Positions 53,255-62,913 of a stretch of 64,000 nt of DNA are shown here, piece after piece. This DNA comes from Spongiibacter nanhainus. Lineage in GTDB: Bacteria; Pseudomonadota; Gammaproteobacteria; Pseudomonadales; Spongiibacteraceae. The DNA is taken from NCBI RefSeq assembly GCF_016132545.1, contig NZ_CP066167.1, forward strand, positions 3,656,001 through 3,720,000. Direction: 5' to 3'. The position numbers and the translations under genes are program-made. Position 1 is the stretch's first letter; the number at the start of each line of letters is the position of its first letter. The notes below the pieces were generated by a model. The model did no database searches. It had not been told where the DNA came from and saw only the letters and a program-made list of their open reading frames with translations.

Positions 53255-53268
53255 GAGCGCACTCACCC

Positions 53269-53682
53269 ATGCTGGTCATTTCCCAACGGGTCAGCATCCC
53301 TGAACACGAGATAGAACTCTCCGCCATTCGCGCCCAGGGCGCGGGTGGTCAGAACGTCAACAAAGTGTCCTCCGCCATCCATCTGCGCTTTGATATACCG
53401 CGCTCATCGCTCCCAGAGTTTTACAAACAACGGCTAATGGCGCTGCGGGATCAGCGCATCAGCAAAGAGGGCGTGGTGGTGATTAAGGCCCAGCAATTTC
53501 GCACTCAAGAGCAAAATCGCGAAGACGCTCTCCAGCGGCTGGCAGCGCTGATCCGCAAGGCAACCGTGGTGCAAAAAGCTCGCAAAGCCACCAAACCCAG
53601 CAAATCTGCCCGAGCCAAACGCATGGACAAGAAAACCCAGCGCGGCAGAATCAAAAATCTGCGGGGCAAGGTCGACATTTAA
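53269..53682 (+). CDS. arfB: Ribosome rescue factor ArfB (alternative peptidyl-tRNA hydrolase)
   Basis: A 137-residue release-factor-like protein that hydrolyses peptidyl-tRNA on stalled ribosomes. The catalytic GGQ is at residues 26-28 (GAGGQNVNKVSSAIHLRFD) and the basic, mRNA-channel-binding C-terminal tail is present (KARKATKPSKSARAKRMDKKTQRGRIKNLRGK). Length equals that of E. coli YaeJ. Located between the two glutathione transferase genes. Confidence 0.95.
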   Translation: MLVISQRVSIPEHEIELSAIRAQGAGGQNVNKVSSAIHLRFDIPRSSLPEFYKQRLMALRDQRISKEGVVVIKAQQFRTQEQNREDALQRLAALIRKATVVQKARKATKPSKSARAKRMDKKTQRGRIKNLRGKVDI

Positions 53683-53805
53683 GATCCAGCGGGCCATTGG
53701 CCACGTAAAGGCTGTTTGGCGAAAAATTACGCGGCACCTACGCGGCGCCAGGGGTGCCGCAGCTCACACTACATCGCCGCCACAAAAAAACACAAGGAAT
53801 GGATC

Positions 53806-54429
53806 ATGATCACCCTTTATCACCTGGGCGTGTCCCAATCGGACCGCATCGTATGGCTGCTGGAAGAGCTGGGCCTGCCCTACAAGCTGGAATGGTACAA
53901 CCGCGGCGAAGATGGCCTGGCACCGCCCGAGTATCTCGCCCTGCACCCCACGGCCACCGCGCCGGTGATTCGCGACGGCGATACCGTGCTGGCGGAGTCC
54001 GCCGCGATTTGCGAGTACCTCTGCCAACGCCACGGCCAGGGCCGCTTTACTGTGGGGCCCGATCAGGCCAACTACGCCGACTACCTTTACTGGATGCAGA
54101 TGAACGGCAACTTGATGGCGCTGTTTTTCAGCAAGAAAACCCTCAGCGACGACTCCCCTGACTTGATGAAAACCCTGATCGAGCGCCGGGAGCACGCCTA
54201 CTACAGCTACATTGAACAGCGCCTGGGAGAGGTCGATTACCTGGCAGGCGACGAGCTCACCTGCGCCGACATTATGATGATGTTTAACCTCACCACGCTA
54301 CCGCTGGCAGGCGGTCGCAGCATCGACGACCTGCCCAATACCCAGGCCTATGTGGAGCGGGTGACCCAGCGCCCCGCCTACAAAAAAGCCATGGCTATCG
54401 CCGGGCCGGCTGCCACACCGCCAGCCTGA
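53806..54429 (+). CDS. Glutathione S-transferase
   Basis: A 207-residue canonical GST: N-terminal thioredoxin-like part (MITLYHLGVSQSDRIVWLLEELGLPYKL), the APVIRDGDTVLAESAAICEYL cis-Pro and Glu-Ser glutathione site, then an all-helical C-terminal part (YLAGDELTCADIMMMF N-capping box). Start ATG 53806 is chosen since AAGGAA lies 8 bases upstream and the fold begins there; the frame to 53716 is an extension without homology. Substrate unknown. Adjacent to arfB, with the thioesterase convergent 16 bases downstream. Confidence 0.92.
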   Translation: MITLYHLGVSQSDRIVWLLEELGLPYKLEWYNRGEDGLAPPEYLALHPTATAPVIRDGDTVLAESAAICEYLCQRHGQGRFTVGPDQANYADYLYWMQMNGNLMALFFSKKTLSDDSPDLMKTLIERREHAYYSYIEQRLGEVDYLAGDELTCADIMMMFNLTTLPLAGGRSIDDLPNTQAYVERVTQRPAYKKAMAIAGPAATPPA

Positions 54430-54445
54430 CCCCTGTCAAAGACCC

Positions 54446-54898
54446 CTATTCCGGGGCCTTTACCAACAGCGCACTGAATCGATCGCGAAGCTCGCCCTCT
54501 ATCGCAGAGGGCGTGTCGCCCAGCACTCTCACCATTACTGCGTCACACAACCCGATACAGCGACCGTCCTGGAACAGCGCCTGGTGTACGCGGTACGAGC
54601 TGCGGCCAATACCACCAATGCCGGTCCCCACCGTCACCGCACCGGGAAAATGCCCTTCGTGAAGATAGCGCAAGCGGCACTCCACCAGCAGAGTGCGCTC
54701 CGTGGCATTGGGTACAAACAAATCTGTCTTCTGGTAAATCTCTATATGCATCAGGGCCCGGCAGTTCTCGTACAAGCGACCGATGGAGCCGTTGTTCAGG
54801 TGCGCATAACTGTCCATATCGCTATAGCGCGTTTCCATCAGTTTTTGCAAAGGGTAGTTGTCCAGCTCCAATCGCTGGCTGGAAATATCGCGGGCCAT
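54446..54898 (-). CDS. Hotdog-fold acyl-CoA thioesterase
   Basis: A 150-residue 4HBT-type thioesterase. The active site region is TRYSDMDSYAHLNNGSIGRLYENCR (Asp of the SDMD motif and the following HLNN), then RTLLVECRLRYLHEGHFPGAVTVGTGIGGIGRSSYRVHQALF. Single hotdog domain, normal length. Releases free acids from acyl-CoA. It is convergent with the GST gene and divergent from the FAN1-like gene. Confidence 0.9.
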   Translation of the reverse strand: MARDISSQRLELDNYPLQKLMETRYSDMDSYAHLNNGSIGRLYENCRALMHIEIYQKTDLFVPNATERTLLVECRLRYLHEGHFPGAVTVGTGIGGIGRSSYRVHQALFQDGRCIGLCDAVMVRVLGDTPSAIEGELRDRFSALLVKAPE

Positions 54899-55063
54899 GA
54901 AACATCCTCGGGATAGCTAAAAAAGCGCCGGGTAATACAGCGGTGCGGCGAAATAGGACCGCGCAGTTTACCAAAACTGGCCATCATGACGCAGCAAGCC
55001 AGTTGACTGGATAAATATCCAGCATCATACTGCAACAGCTATCACCAACCCCGCGCCCCAGTC

Positions 55064-56788
55064 GTGAAACATGCATCACTGACAGCCCAGACGCCACAAG
55101 AGCTGAACCCCGACGAGTCTATCTCCGACCGCATCAGCGCCGCGCCGCTGTCTGACCCACTCTACTATCTGCGCAATCTGCACGCGGTATTCAATTGGGT
55201 GCTCGAGCACCACACTGACTTGCTCACTAAAGCGGAGCAGCGCCTCTTGGCCGCCGCAATGACCCCACCCGCACCGGCACAAGCACTGTTGGCACGGATG
55301 ATTATGCGCAAGGGCGAACTGTTTCGCAGTGACAAGCTGATCTACGTCGAAGTCCCCGAATTGGACAGCGCACTGGCCGACCTACAAGGCATTGACTGGG
55401 TGGACACCGAGCCCGCCCTGGGCCTCAATCAAGTGGCCTCACTGTGCCGCCGCCAGGAATTGGTGGCACTGCTACAACAACAGGGGCGATCGACCAGCCC
55501 CAGCCAGCGCAAAGACCAATTGGCGGCACAACTGGAAGGCTGCGCACCACGACAGGGAGAAGGTCCACTGCAAGCATGGTGGCCTAAGGCGCCCTTCCGT
55601 GCCATTCGTCTGCAACACAGTGAGCTGATTGAACGGGTGCAGCTGATGTTTTTTGGCAACCTGAGCCAGCAGTGGTCGGAGTTTGTGCTGACCGAGCTGG
55701 GCCACCAGCACTATGAGTCAGTGCCCTTCACCCCGGAGTCCAGAGCCTTTGATCATCGGCGCGATATCGACACCTACCTCGCCATCCACCGCTGTCGTCA
55801 GCGCCTGGACGAAGGCGATGCGCCCTCCGTGGTTTATGACTTCGTACCCCAAGCCGACGATAACCCCTGGCTGGAGCAACGCCGCCAGCGTTTGCTGTTT
55901 AACCTGGCCCACTCTGCCGAGCGGCAGGGCGACATCCCCTTTGCCATAACGCGCTATCGAGAAAACCCGCTGCCCGACGCCCAGGTACGCTACTGCCGGC
56001 TGGCGGAAAAACATCTGGACTCAGCCGCATTAATTAACCACATCAATAGTACGCTGAGCCACATACACCAAGCGCTACCACAATTACATTTGGGTCGCGT
56101 ACGATGTCGTCTTGCCCGCAAGCTAAAACTCGATATTGAACCGCAAAGCAAAACGGAGGTGCCTCAGTTATTGCTGAGCATTCCTTACCGTGACGACGAG
56201 AGGGTCGAGCTGGCGACACTTCGTCATTTAAGCAATGAAGAGCACCTGTGCGGCTTTTACTCTGAAAACACCCTGTTTACCGGTTTGCTGGCCCTGCTGA
56301 TCTGGCCCGCCCTCTACGCGCCCCTGCCCGGCGCCTTCTTTCATCCTTTTCAGGCCGGGCCGGCAGATTTGTTTCGCCCTGACTTTGTCGAACGACGCCA
56401 GTCGATGATTGATGAACTGCTGGGGACATTGGAGAGCGGCGAATACCGCGATCGTATTCGCCGCTGCTGGCAGCAAAAATTTGGCCTTAGTTGTCCGCTG
56501 GTATTTTGGCCGGCATTGCCAGAAGAACTATTGGATTTGGCGCTGGCGTTAATACCCAGCCAGCACCTGGGCGCTATTTTTCGCCACCTGCTGAACGACC
56601 TCCGCCAACACCGCAGCGGTATGCCGGATCTGATCCTGTTTGATACCCAGGCGGGCAACTACCGATTGATCGAGGTGAAGGGGCCCGGCGACCGCCTGCA
56701 GGACAACCAACGGCTTACCATTGAAACCCTGCTTGAGGCGGGCATTCCCGTGCAGCTTGCCAATGTCGACAGGCTGGCCACCCCGTGA
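55064..56788 (+). CDS. FAN1-like structure-specific nuclease (VRR-NUC)
   Basis: A 574-residue FAN1-type nuclease. The C-terminal VRR-NUC domain shows the PD-(D/E)XK centre: Asp522 in GMPDLILF, and Glu537-Val-Lys539 in RLIEVKGPGD. The upstream part resembles the SAP-like and TPR parts of bacterial FAN1 (YYLRNLHAVFNWVLEHHTDLLTKAEQRLL, QLELVALLQQQ-like block ELVALLQQQGRSTSPSQRKDQL). FAN1 acts on 5' flaps and interstrand cross-links. GTG start at 55064; no other start in frame for 65 codons. Its stop overlaps the next gene by four bases (GTGA), so the two are translated together. Confidence 0.9.
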   Translation: MKHASLTAQTPQELNPDESISDRISAAPLSDPLYYLRNLHAVFNWVLEHHTDLLTKAEQRLLAAAMTPPAPAQALLARMIMRKGELFRSDKLIYVEVPELDSALADLQGIDWVDTEPALGLNQVASLCRRQELVALLQQQGRSTSPSQRKDQLAAQLEGCAPRQGEGPLQAWWPKAPFRAIRLQHSELIERVQLMFFGNLSQQWSEFVLTELGHQHYESVPFTPESRAFDHRRDIDTYLAIHRCRQRLDEGDAPSVVYDFVPQADDNPWLEQRRQRLLFNLAHSAERQGDIPFAITRYRENPLPDAQVRYCRLAEKHLDSAALINHINSTLSHIHQALPQLHLGRVRCRLARKLKLDIEPQSKTEVPQLLLSIPYRDDERVELATLRHLSNEEHLCGFYSENTLFTGLLALLIWPALYAPLPGAFFHPFQAGPADLFRPDFVERRQSMIDELLGTLESGEYRDRIRRCWQQKFGLSCPLVFWPALPEELLDLALALIPSQHLGAIFRHLLNDLRQHRSGMPDLILFDTQAGNYRLIEVKGPGDRLQDNQRLTIETLLEAGIPVQLANVDRLATP

Positions 56789-59091
56789 CTGAGCTTATCG
56801 CCACCAGCAGTTTGATACCGGTCGCAGTGCGCTCGCTGTGTGAGTTCGCTGCCCGCAGCGGCAGTTTGGAGTTTCGCTACACCCCGGCGCCCACTCCCAT
56901 CCAGGGCATTATCGGCCACCAAACGGTTCAGGGCCGCCGCCCCGACCCCTATGTGTCGGAGTACCTGTTGACCGGGGAATGCGAGGGGCTGTTATTGAGC
57001 GGCCGGGTGGACGGTTACTACGCCCATCAGCAACAGCCCTTTCTGGAGGAAATCAAAACTCACCGCGGCAAGGTCAGCCGCATCGGCCCCGGCAAGCGCG
57101 CCCTGCACTGGGCCCAGCTCAAGGTTTACGGGGCGCTGCTGTGTCAGCGCGACGGCCGCGACAGCATTACCCTGCGGCTGACATATTTTGAAGTGCGCAG
57201 CGAGGAGGAAACCCGGGAGGACATCGACTACAGCGCCGAGGAGTTACAGCAATTTCTACAATCGGTGTGCCGGCGCTACCGCCGCTGGGCCGAGAAAGAG
57301 GCCAACCACCGGCGGCGTCGGGATCGGGTCTTAATGGATTTGCAATTCCCCTTTGCCGAGTTTCGCCACGGTCAGCGCGACCTTTCCGAAGCGGTATACA
57401 AGTCCGCCGCTCGGGGTCAGGCTCTGCTATTACAGGCTCCCACCGGCATCGGCAAAACCCTGGGGGTGCTGTTTCCGGCGCTGAGCGCCATGCCCCGGCG
57501 AGAGATCGACAGGGTGTTCTTTCTCACCTGCCGCAATACCGGGCGGGAACTGGCCCTGGACGGGCTGCGGCAGCTGCTTTCCCCACAGCCTGAACTTCGG
57601 GTGCTGGAGCTGACCGCCCGGGAGCAGAGCTGCGACCACCCCAACGCCGCCTGCCACGGCGAGTCCTGCCCACTGGCAGAGGGCTTCTTCGATCGCCTCG
57701 ACGCCGCCCGGGAAGAGGCCGCCAAAACCGCGTTTCTCGATCAGGCTGCCTTGCAGCGTATCGCCAAAAACCATCAGATCTGCCGCTACTTTCTGGCTCT
57801 GGAAATGGCGCGCTGGTGCGACGTGGTGGTAGGCGACGTTAACCACTACTTCGACCAACACGCCCTGCTCTACGCCCTGAGCCAACAAAACGGCTGGCAG
57901 GTAATGCCGGTGGTGGACGAAGCCCACAACCTCATTGACCGGGCCCGAGACATGTACAGCATTGTGCTCAGCGAGGCGGAGATGCTGCACAGCCTGAGCA
58001 AACCGCCGGCCACCCTGCGTCGCCCGCTGAGCAAATTGGCCGAGGCCTGGCAGACCATGCTGGCCCCCTACCGGGAACTGATCCGCAGCGACAACCCCCG
58101 CTACATTTATCTCGACGAGGTGCCTAACCAACTCAATGACGCCCTCTACAGCCTGATCGCCGCCATCACCGACTATCTCAGCGACCACCCCGGCGACGCG
58201 CGGATTCAGCAGCTGCTGTTTACCGCCAGCGGTTTTCTACGCCTGGCGGAGCGCTTTGGCGACCACTCCCAGTGTGTGCTGGACTGCGAATGGCAGACAC
58301 TGGATACCACACTGATCACCGGCTCTACGGCCATCCGCATCGACAACCTGATTCCCGCCGATCATTTGCAGGACCGCTTTGTCGACGCCCACAACCCGGT
58401 GCTGTTCTCCGCCACGCTGACACCGCCCCACTTCTATCGGGATCTGCTGGGCATGCCCCACAACACCGCTTGCGAGGACATCGACAGCCCCTTTCACCGC
58501 GAGCAGATCGAACTCAATCTGGTCAGTCAGATCAGCACCCGTTACGAGCACCGCAGTACCTCGCTAACACCCATCTGCGACCGGGTCGGCTCGCGTTTTC
58601 AGCAGCGCCCCGGCAACTACTTGGTCTATGTGAGTAGTTTTAGCTACCTCCAGGATATGGCGGCCCGCTTTGCCGAGCGTTTTCCGGATATCGAGCTGGT
58701 TCTTCAGCACCCGGCGATGTCGCCCCGCCAGCGCAGCGACTTTATCGACGCCCTGCGCAGCCCCCGCCCCAGTGTGGGCTTTGCGGTGCTGGGCGGGGTC
58801 TTCGGCGAAGGTATCGACCTGCCCGGGGAGCAGTTAATTGGGGTATTTGTCGCCACCCTGGGTTTGCCCCCTTACAGCGACAGTAACGAAGTACTCCGCC
58901 AGCGCCTGGAGCAGCGCTTCGGCGACGGCTATGCCTACACCTATCTCTATCCGGGGCTGCGAAAGGTGATCCAGGCCGCTGGCAGGCTGATTCGCACTCC
59001 CCAAGACCGGGGTCTGATCGAATTAATCGACAATCGCTATCAAAATCCGGCCATACGCGCTTTACTACCCAAATGGTGGGATCAAAACTAG
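56785..59091 (+). CDS. Cas4/RecB-like nuclease fused to an XPD/DinG-type Fe-S helicase
   Basis: A 768-residue protein. Residues 40-160 have nuclease motifs: His45, GRVDG (Asp76), EEIKT (Glu89, Lys91) and Q111-x3-Y115 (AQLKVYGAL), typical of the RecB/Cas4 PD-(D/E)XK fold. Residues 200-768 are a superfamily 2 helicase of the XPD/DinG type: Walker A APTGIGKT (218-225), DEAH in VVDEAHNL (378-381), motif VI QAAGRLIRTPQDRG, with Cys283, Cys290, Cys295 and Cys333 as Fe-S cluster candidates. GTG start overlaps the FAN1-like stop by four bases. The pair is a likely DNA damage (cross-link) repair module. Confidence 0.9.
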   Translation: MTELIATSSLIPVAVRSLCEFAARSGSLEFRYTPAPTPIQGIIGHQTVQGRRPDPYVSEYLLTGECEGLLLSGRVDGYYAHQQQPFLEEIKTHRGKVSRIGPGKRALHWAQLKVYGALLCQRDGRDSITLRLTYFEVRSEEETREDIDYSAEELQQFLQSVCRRYRRWAEKEANHRRRRDRVLMDLQFPFAEFRHGQRDLSEAVYKSAARGQALLLQAPTGIGKTLGVLFPALSAMPRREIDRVFFLTCRNTGRELALDGLRQLLSPQPELRVLELTAREQSCDHPNAACHGESCPLAEGFFDRLDAAREEAAKTAFLDQAALQRIAKNHQICRYFLALEMARWCDVVVGDVNHYFDQHALLYALSQQNGWQVMPVVDEAHNLIDRARDMYSIVLSEAEMLHSLSKPPATLRRPLSKLAEAWQTMLAPYRELIRSDNPRYIYLDEVPNQLNDALYSLIAAITDYLSDHPGDARIQQLLFTASGFLRLAERFGDHSQCVLDCEWQTLDTTLITGSTAIRIDNLIPADHLQDRFVDAHNPVLFSATLTPPHFYRDLLGMPHNTACEDIDSPFHREQIELNLVSQISTRYEHRSTSLTPICDRVGSRFQQRPGNYLVYVSSFSYLQDMAARFAERFPDIELVLQHPAMSPRQRSDFIDALRSPRPSVGFAVLGGVFGEGIDLPGEQLIGVFVATLGLPPYSDSNEVLRQRLEQRFGDGYAYTYLYPGLRKVIQAAGRLIRTPQDRGLIELIDNRYQNPAIRALLPKWWDQN

Positions 59092-59209
59092 AAGTGAGCA
59101 CTAACTTCTAAAATTCAACAGTTTTCCGAATATGTGAAATGCCATATAGCCAGGGCCGTGGTAAGTGTTTTAAAGTGGAGTCAAAGCAAACAAAAGTACC
59201 TATTGGTTA

Positions 59210-60694
59210 ATGAAAAAGCTGAAAAAACAACTACTGCAATCCACCAGTTACCAGCAATGGAAGGAACTGGCCCAGGAGCACGACCGCAAAAGCGGCCTGG
59301 AGCACTGGAAGCAGGTCGACAGAACCAGCCTGTATGACTACGCCACCATTCGCACCCGGCTGGAGCGACTGCGGTACTTCCGCAACAATGACGACAATAA
59401 CGGTCTGCTGTTCACCCTCAACGAGGGTATCCACGGCAATATGGGCGGCATGGGTCGGCCCATCCTCTACACCCGGGCCAAGTTCGGCACCAAAAACCTG
59501 ATCCGCGAGTATGTGGATGAGATTCACGATGCTCTGGACCACTTGTCCAAACTCGAAGCCGACAGCCCCAGCTTTTTGGAGCGCCTGGACTTCTTCCGTC
59601 GCGCCAGCAAGTGCTACGGCCAATCGGCGCTGATGCTTAGCGGCGGCGCCGTGCTGGGCCATTTCCACGTCGGCGTGGTGAAAGCGCTGCTGGATCAAGA
59701 TTTGCTGCCCGACGTGATTTCCGGCTCCAGTGCCGGCTCGCTGATTGCCGCGGTGCTGGGTACCCGCACCGACGAAGAACTGCACCAATTCCTGGATACC
59801 CGCACCCTGGTCAAAGAGCTGGTTCAGGAGTCGGAATTGATGGGCAATCGCAGCAGCTCGCTGCGCATTAACCACCAGGCGCTGACCGACAAGATCGCCA
59901 AACTGGTGCCGGACATGACCTTTCAGGAGGCCTTTGAGAAGACCGGCCGGCACATCAACATCTCCATTTCGCCCTCGGATGTGCACCAGACCTCGCGGCT
60001 GCTCAATGCCATCGCCTCGCCCAATGTTTACATCCGCAAGGCAGTATTAGCTTCTTGCGCGGTCCCCGGTGCCTATCCCTCAGTAATGCTGGAAGCCAAG
60101 AACGTCCACGGCTATCCCCAGCCCTACTTGCCTACCCGGCGCTGGATTGACGGCTCACTGAGCGACGACCTGCCCTCCAAGCGGCTGGCGCGCCTGTATG
60201 GCGTTAACCACTTTATTGTCAGCCAGACCAACCCGCTGGTGTTGTGGGCCCTGCACGACCCCAAAGCCAATCAGCACTCGGTGCCCGATGCCGCCCGCCA
60301 ACTGGGCGCGCGGATGGTGAAGGAATGGTCCCGGGTGGGTAGCAATCTGGCCCGGCGCTACTTTAAAAACGCGCCGCGCTTCCAGCGTTTCGCCAATCTG
60401 GTGTACTCAGTGACCAACCAGGAGTACACCGGCGATATCAACATTATCCCCCGCAGCCGGTTCTATGATCCCCGTCGCCTGTTGACCGAGATTACTGAAA
60501 AAGAACTGCTGCAGTTTGTGTTGGATGGCGAGCGCGCCACTTGGCCCAAGATCGAGATGATCCGCACCACCACCAAAATCAGCCGCAAACTGCGGGATAT
60601 TTTGGAAGTCTACGAAGACGAGGAACAGGCGCGGCTGGGCAAGAGCCATCACCTGGGCGCCGAAATGCCCCGCAGCCACTTGGGTGCAGGCTAA
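59210..60694 (+). CDS. Patatin-like phospholipase with N-terminal DUF3336
   Basis: A 494-residue lipase related to yeast Tgl3/4/5 (DUF3336 plus patatin). Oxyanion site SGGAVLG (residues 144-150), nucleophile Ser174 in GSSAG, catalytic Asp314 in WIDGSL. The N-terminal 110 residues match DUF3336 (YQQWKELAQEHDRKSGLEHWKQ, RLERLRYFRNNDD). No signal peptide; likely acts on intracellular triacylglycerol or phospholipid and membranes. Weak ribosome site. Its place after a DNA repair pair and 118 bases away suggests a separate unit. Length normal. Confidence 0.92.
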   Translation: MKKLKKQLLQSTSYQQWKELAQEHDRKSGLEHWKQVDRTSLYDYATIRTRLERLRYFRNNDDNNGLLFTLNEGIHGNMGGMGRPILYTRAKFGTKNLIREYVDEIHDALDHLSKLEADSPSFLERLDFFRRASKCYGQSALMLSGGAVLGHFHVGVVKALLDQDLLPDVISGSSAGSLIAAVLGTRTDEELHQFLDTRTLVKELVQESELMGNRSSSLRINHQALTDKIAKLVPDMTFQEAFEKTGRHINISISPSDVHQTSRLLNAIASPNVYIRKAVLASCAVPGAYPSVMLEAKNVHGYPQPYLPTRRWIDGSLSDDLPSKRLARLYGVNHFIVSQTNPLVLWALHDPKANQHSVPDAARQLGARMVKEWSRVGSNLARRYFKNAPRFQRFANLVYSVTNQEYTGDINIIPRSRFYDPRRLLTEITEKELLQFVLDGERATWPKIEMIRTTTKISRKLRDILEVYEDEEQARLGKSHHLGAEMPRSHLGAG

Positions 60695-60741
60695 GACCTG
60701 CACCGCCCCCCTCAACCTACCCTCTCTCCTCACTAATAAGG

Positions 60742-60765
60742 GCTGGCCAACACTGATTGGCCGGC
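60742..60765. repeat. Hairpin GCTGGCCAA/TTGGCCGGC after patatin gene
   Basis: Nine-base arms with one G-U-type mismatch and a six-base loop lie 48 bases after the patatin stop. No T tract; possible weak terminator. Confidence 0.35.
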
Positions 60766-60878
60766 GGCAAGTCCCCATCGCTTGAATAAACCACCAAATA
60801 CTGTTACATAGATAAATGTAACAATGTGGCAGCCAGAGCCCGCCACGACACCACCTATAACAACAATGCGGATCGACA

Positions 60879-61604
60879 ATGCGAACCACCGAGCACCTGG
60901 TAAAGCTGGCTCGTCAGCTTTCCACCACCGCCGAACGGCTGCCCGGCGCCGGCCTGGTACAAAAAGAGTATGAAATTATTGAGGATGCGCTGCTGCAATC
61001 CATGCATCAGCGCATGAAGCGGGCTGTTTCCCGCAGCGCGGAAAGCCCAGTGGCACTCCCGCCTCCAGCCAACAGCGACAATATCGACATTGCCGAGGGT
61101 CGCGTCGGGTTGTCACCTGGCCAACGCCTCCAGTCCATTATGGCTGAGGCATTGGAACAGACCACGGAGCAAGCACTGTCAGATTGGGCGCACCGAATCC
61201 TCGATCAACTTTTACCCGACGAAGCACGACTACTCTCTGCGTTTTCCAGTGGCGACAGCTACGCGGTAATCGGCGTATCGGCATCACGGTCCATAACCGG
61301 CCCCAGGGAAATACTGCTGTCCAACATTTCCTCAGTGGGCAAGGCCGCCCAGGTCAAAGCCCGGGAACTGCTTCCCAGCTATATCGCCCGCCTCAAGACC
61401 TTGGGGCTGATTGAGCGCCGCGGCCCCAGCAACAGCCTGGAGCTCGACTACCAGATTCTGGAGTCTGACACGAGAGTACAACAGGCACTTAACGAGGCAC
61501 AGGCTGGCAATTATTCAAGGATTCGCACTGAGCGAGGAACCATAAAATTAAGCGCGACGGGCAATAAACTGTGGCAAATATGTACCCAGCATAAAAGTAA
61601 CTAA
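60879..61604 (+). CDS. DUF4393 (Abi-alpha-like) family protein
   Basis: A 241-residue cytoplasmic protein. The block WAHRILDQLLPDEARLLSAFSSGDSYAVIGV and the later SSVGKAAQVKARELLPSYIARLKTLGLIERRGP match the DUF4393/Abi-alpha pattern. A long helical N-terminus with a Pro-rich linker (SPVALPPPANSD) comes first. The C-terminal SATGNKLWQICTQ part resembles the closing segment of the family. Some members lie in abortive infection loci, but the present location with DUF445 gives no defence context. Function unknown. Confidence 0.7.
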   Translation: MRTTEHLVKLARQLSTTAERLPGAGLVQKEYEIIEDALLQSMHQRMKRAVSRSAESPVALPPPANSDNIDIAEGRVGLSPGQRLQSIMAEALEQTTEQALSDWAHRILDQLLPDEARLLSAFSSGDSYAVIGVSASRSITGPREILLSNISSVGKAAQVKARELLPSYIARLKTLGLIERRGPSNSLELDYQILESDTRVQQALNEAQAGNYSRIRTERGTIKLSATGNKLWQICTQHKSN

Positions 61605-61672
61605 CACCCTAAAAACGCTGCGATAGTCGCAAACCTACAGCACAGACTCACACTATTATTTAACGACAATCT

Positions 61673-62908
61673 ATGTTCGATCATGTGGTGGCTGATATAC
61701 AGGCCAATTGGTTTCTCTATCTGTCGATACCCATTACCGGCAGTGTCGTGGGCTATGCCACCAATATCCTCGCCCTCAAAATGATGTTTCTGCCACTGGA
61801 CTTCACCGGTTGGCGCCCACTGCTGGGCTGGCAGGGTATTGTGCCCCGCAAAGCCGGCAAGATGGCCAGCATCACCGTGGACACCCTTGTTCCACGCTTG
61901 GTCACAGAGCGACAGATATACGATCGCCTCGACCCCCAGCGGGTCGCACAGGAAATTGAGGCGCCAATGCTGGAATTGATCAGCCATATGACCGAAGACA
62001 TTCTAGCTGAATTCGAGCCGCGAATTTGGGAAACGCTGCCACGCGCCTTACAGCAGCGCATTATCCGCCGCATTCAAGAGGATGCCCCCAAAGCCGTTGC
62101 AGAGTTGATGGCAGAGCTCCGCAATGACATCGAGAACGTGTTTGATCTCAAAGACATGGTCATCACCACCCTGGTGCGGGACAAACGTCTGATGAATCGT
62201 ATTTTTCAGGAGACTGGCCGCGAGGAATTTCGATTTATCGCCAAATCCGGGCTGTACTTCGGCGCAGTATTCGGTGTTTTGCAGATGCTTGGCTGGCTGT
62301 TCTACCAAGCCCCCTGGCAGCTGCCCATCTTTGGTTTATTGGTCGGCTATTTGACCAACGCGATCGCCCTGCGGCTGATATTCCAACCTCAAACACCCCT
62401 AGAGGTCGGCCCCTGGCGCGTCCAAGGGCTTTTCCACAAGCGCCAAAAGGAAGTGTCTCGGGACTACGGCCGGCTAATAGCCGACGAGGTCGTCACCCCC
62501 GGCAATATCATTGAGGCGGTATTAAAAGGCCCCTGCTCAGACCGGGTATTTATGATGATCGCCCGCCACGTTAAACAGGTTATCGACGCCCAATCCGGCA
62601 TCGCACGCCCCTTGGTGGTGTGGACCCTGGGAAGCCGCCGCTATACCCAGATGAAAGACGCGGCTGTAGCGCGGCTGGTCGCCAAATTGCCGGAGACGAT
62701 CCACTCGGTGGACAGCTATGCCAAGGAAGCCATGGACCTGGCCAACACGCTGTCGAGCCAGCTGGCGACGCTGCCACCCGCCGAGTTTGAAGCGATGCTA
62801 CGCCCGGCCTTTCAAGAAGACGAATGGATGCTGATAGCCGCCGGCGCCGTACTGGGCACCAGCGTCGGGATTGGCCAGTTGATCCTGTTTGGAATGTTTA
62901 CGGGGTAA
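61673..62908 (+). CDS. DUF445 family membrane protein
   Basis: A 411-residue DUF445 protein. N-terminal helix and family motif SVVGYATNILALKMMFLPLDFTGWRPLLGWQGIVPRKAGKMA, a mostly helical soluble middle, the second membrane part LFYQAPWQLPIFGLLVGYLTNAIALRLIFQPQTP and a C-terminal helix AAGAVLGTSVGIGQLILFGMF. The repeated Y(A/L)TN-A-ALK/R motif is a mark of the family. The function is unknown; members are envelope-located. The next gene starts five bases downstream. Confidence 0.9.
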   Translation: MFDHVVADIQANWFLYLSIPITGSVVGYATNILALKMMFLPLDFTGWRPLLGWQGIVPRKAGKMASITVDTLVPRLVTERQIYDRLDPQRVAQEIEAPMLELISHMTEDILAEFEPRIWETLPRALQQRIIRRIQEDAPKAVAELMAELRNDIENVFDLKDMVITTLVRDKRLMNRIFQETGREEFRFIAKSGLYFGAVFGVLQMLGWLFYQAPWQLPIFGLLVGYLTNAIALRLIFQPQTPLEVGPWRVQGLFHKRQKEVSRDYGRLIADEVVTPGNIIEAVLKGPCSDRVFMMIARHVKQVIDAQSGIARPLVVWTLGSRRYTQMKDAAVARLVAKLPETIHSVDSYAKEAMDLANTLSSQLATLPPAEFEAMLRPAFQEDEWMLIAAGAVLGTSVGIGQLILFGMFTG

Positions 62909-62913
62909 GGCAG

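Noticed and set aside
62824-62913. N-terminal extension of the EphD-like frame
   Set aside because: It lies inside the DUF445 gene in another frame, and the hydrolase fold starts at the ATG at 62914.
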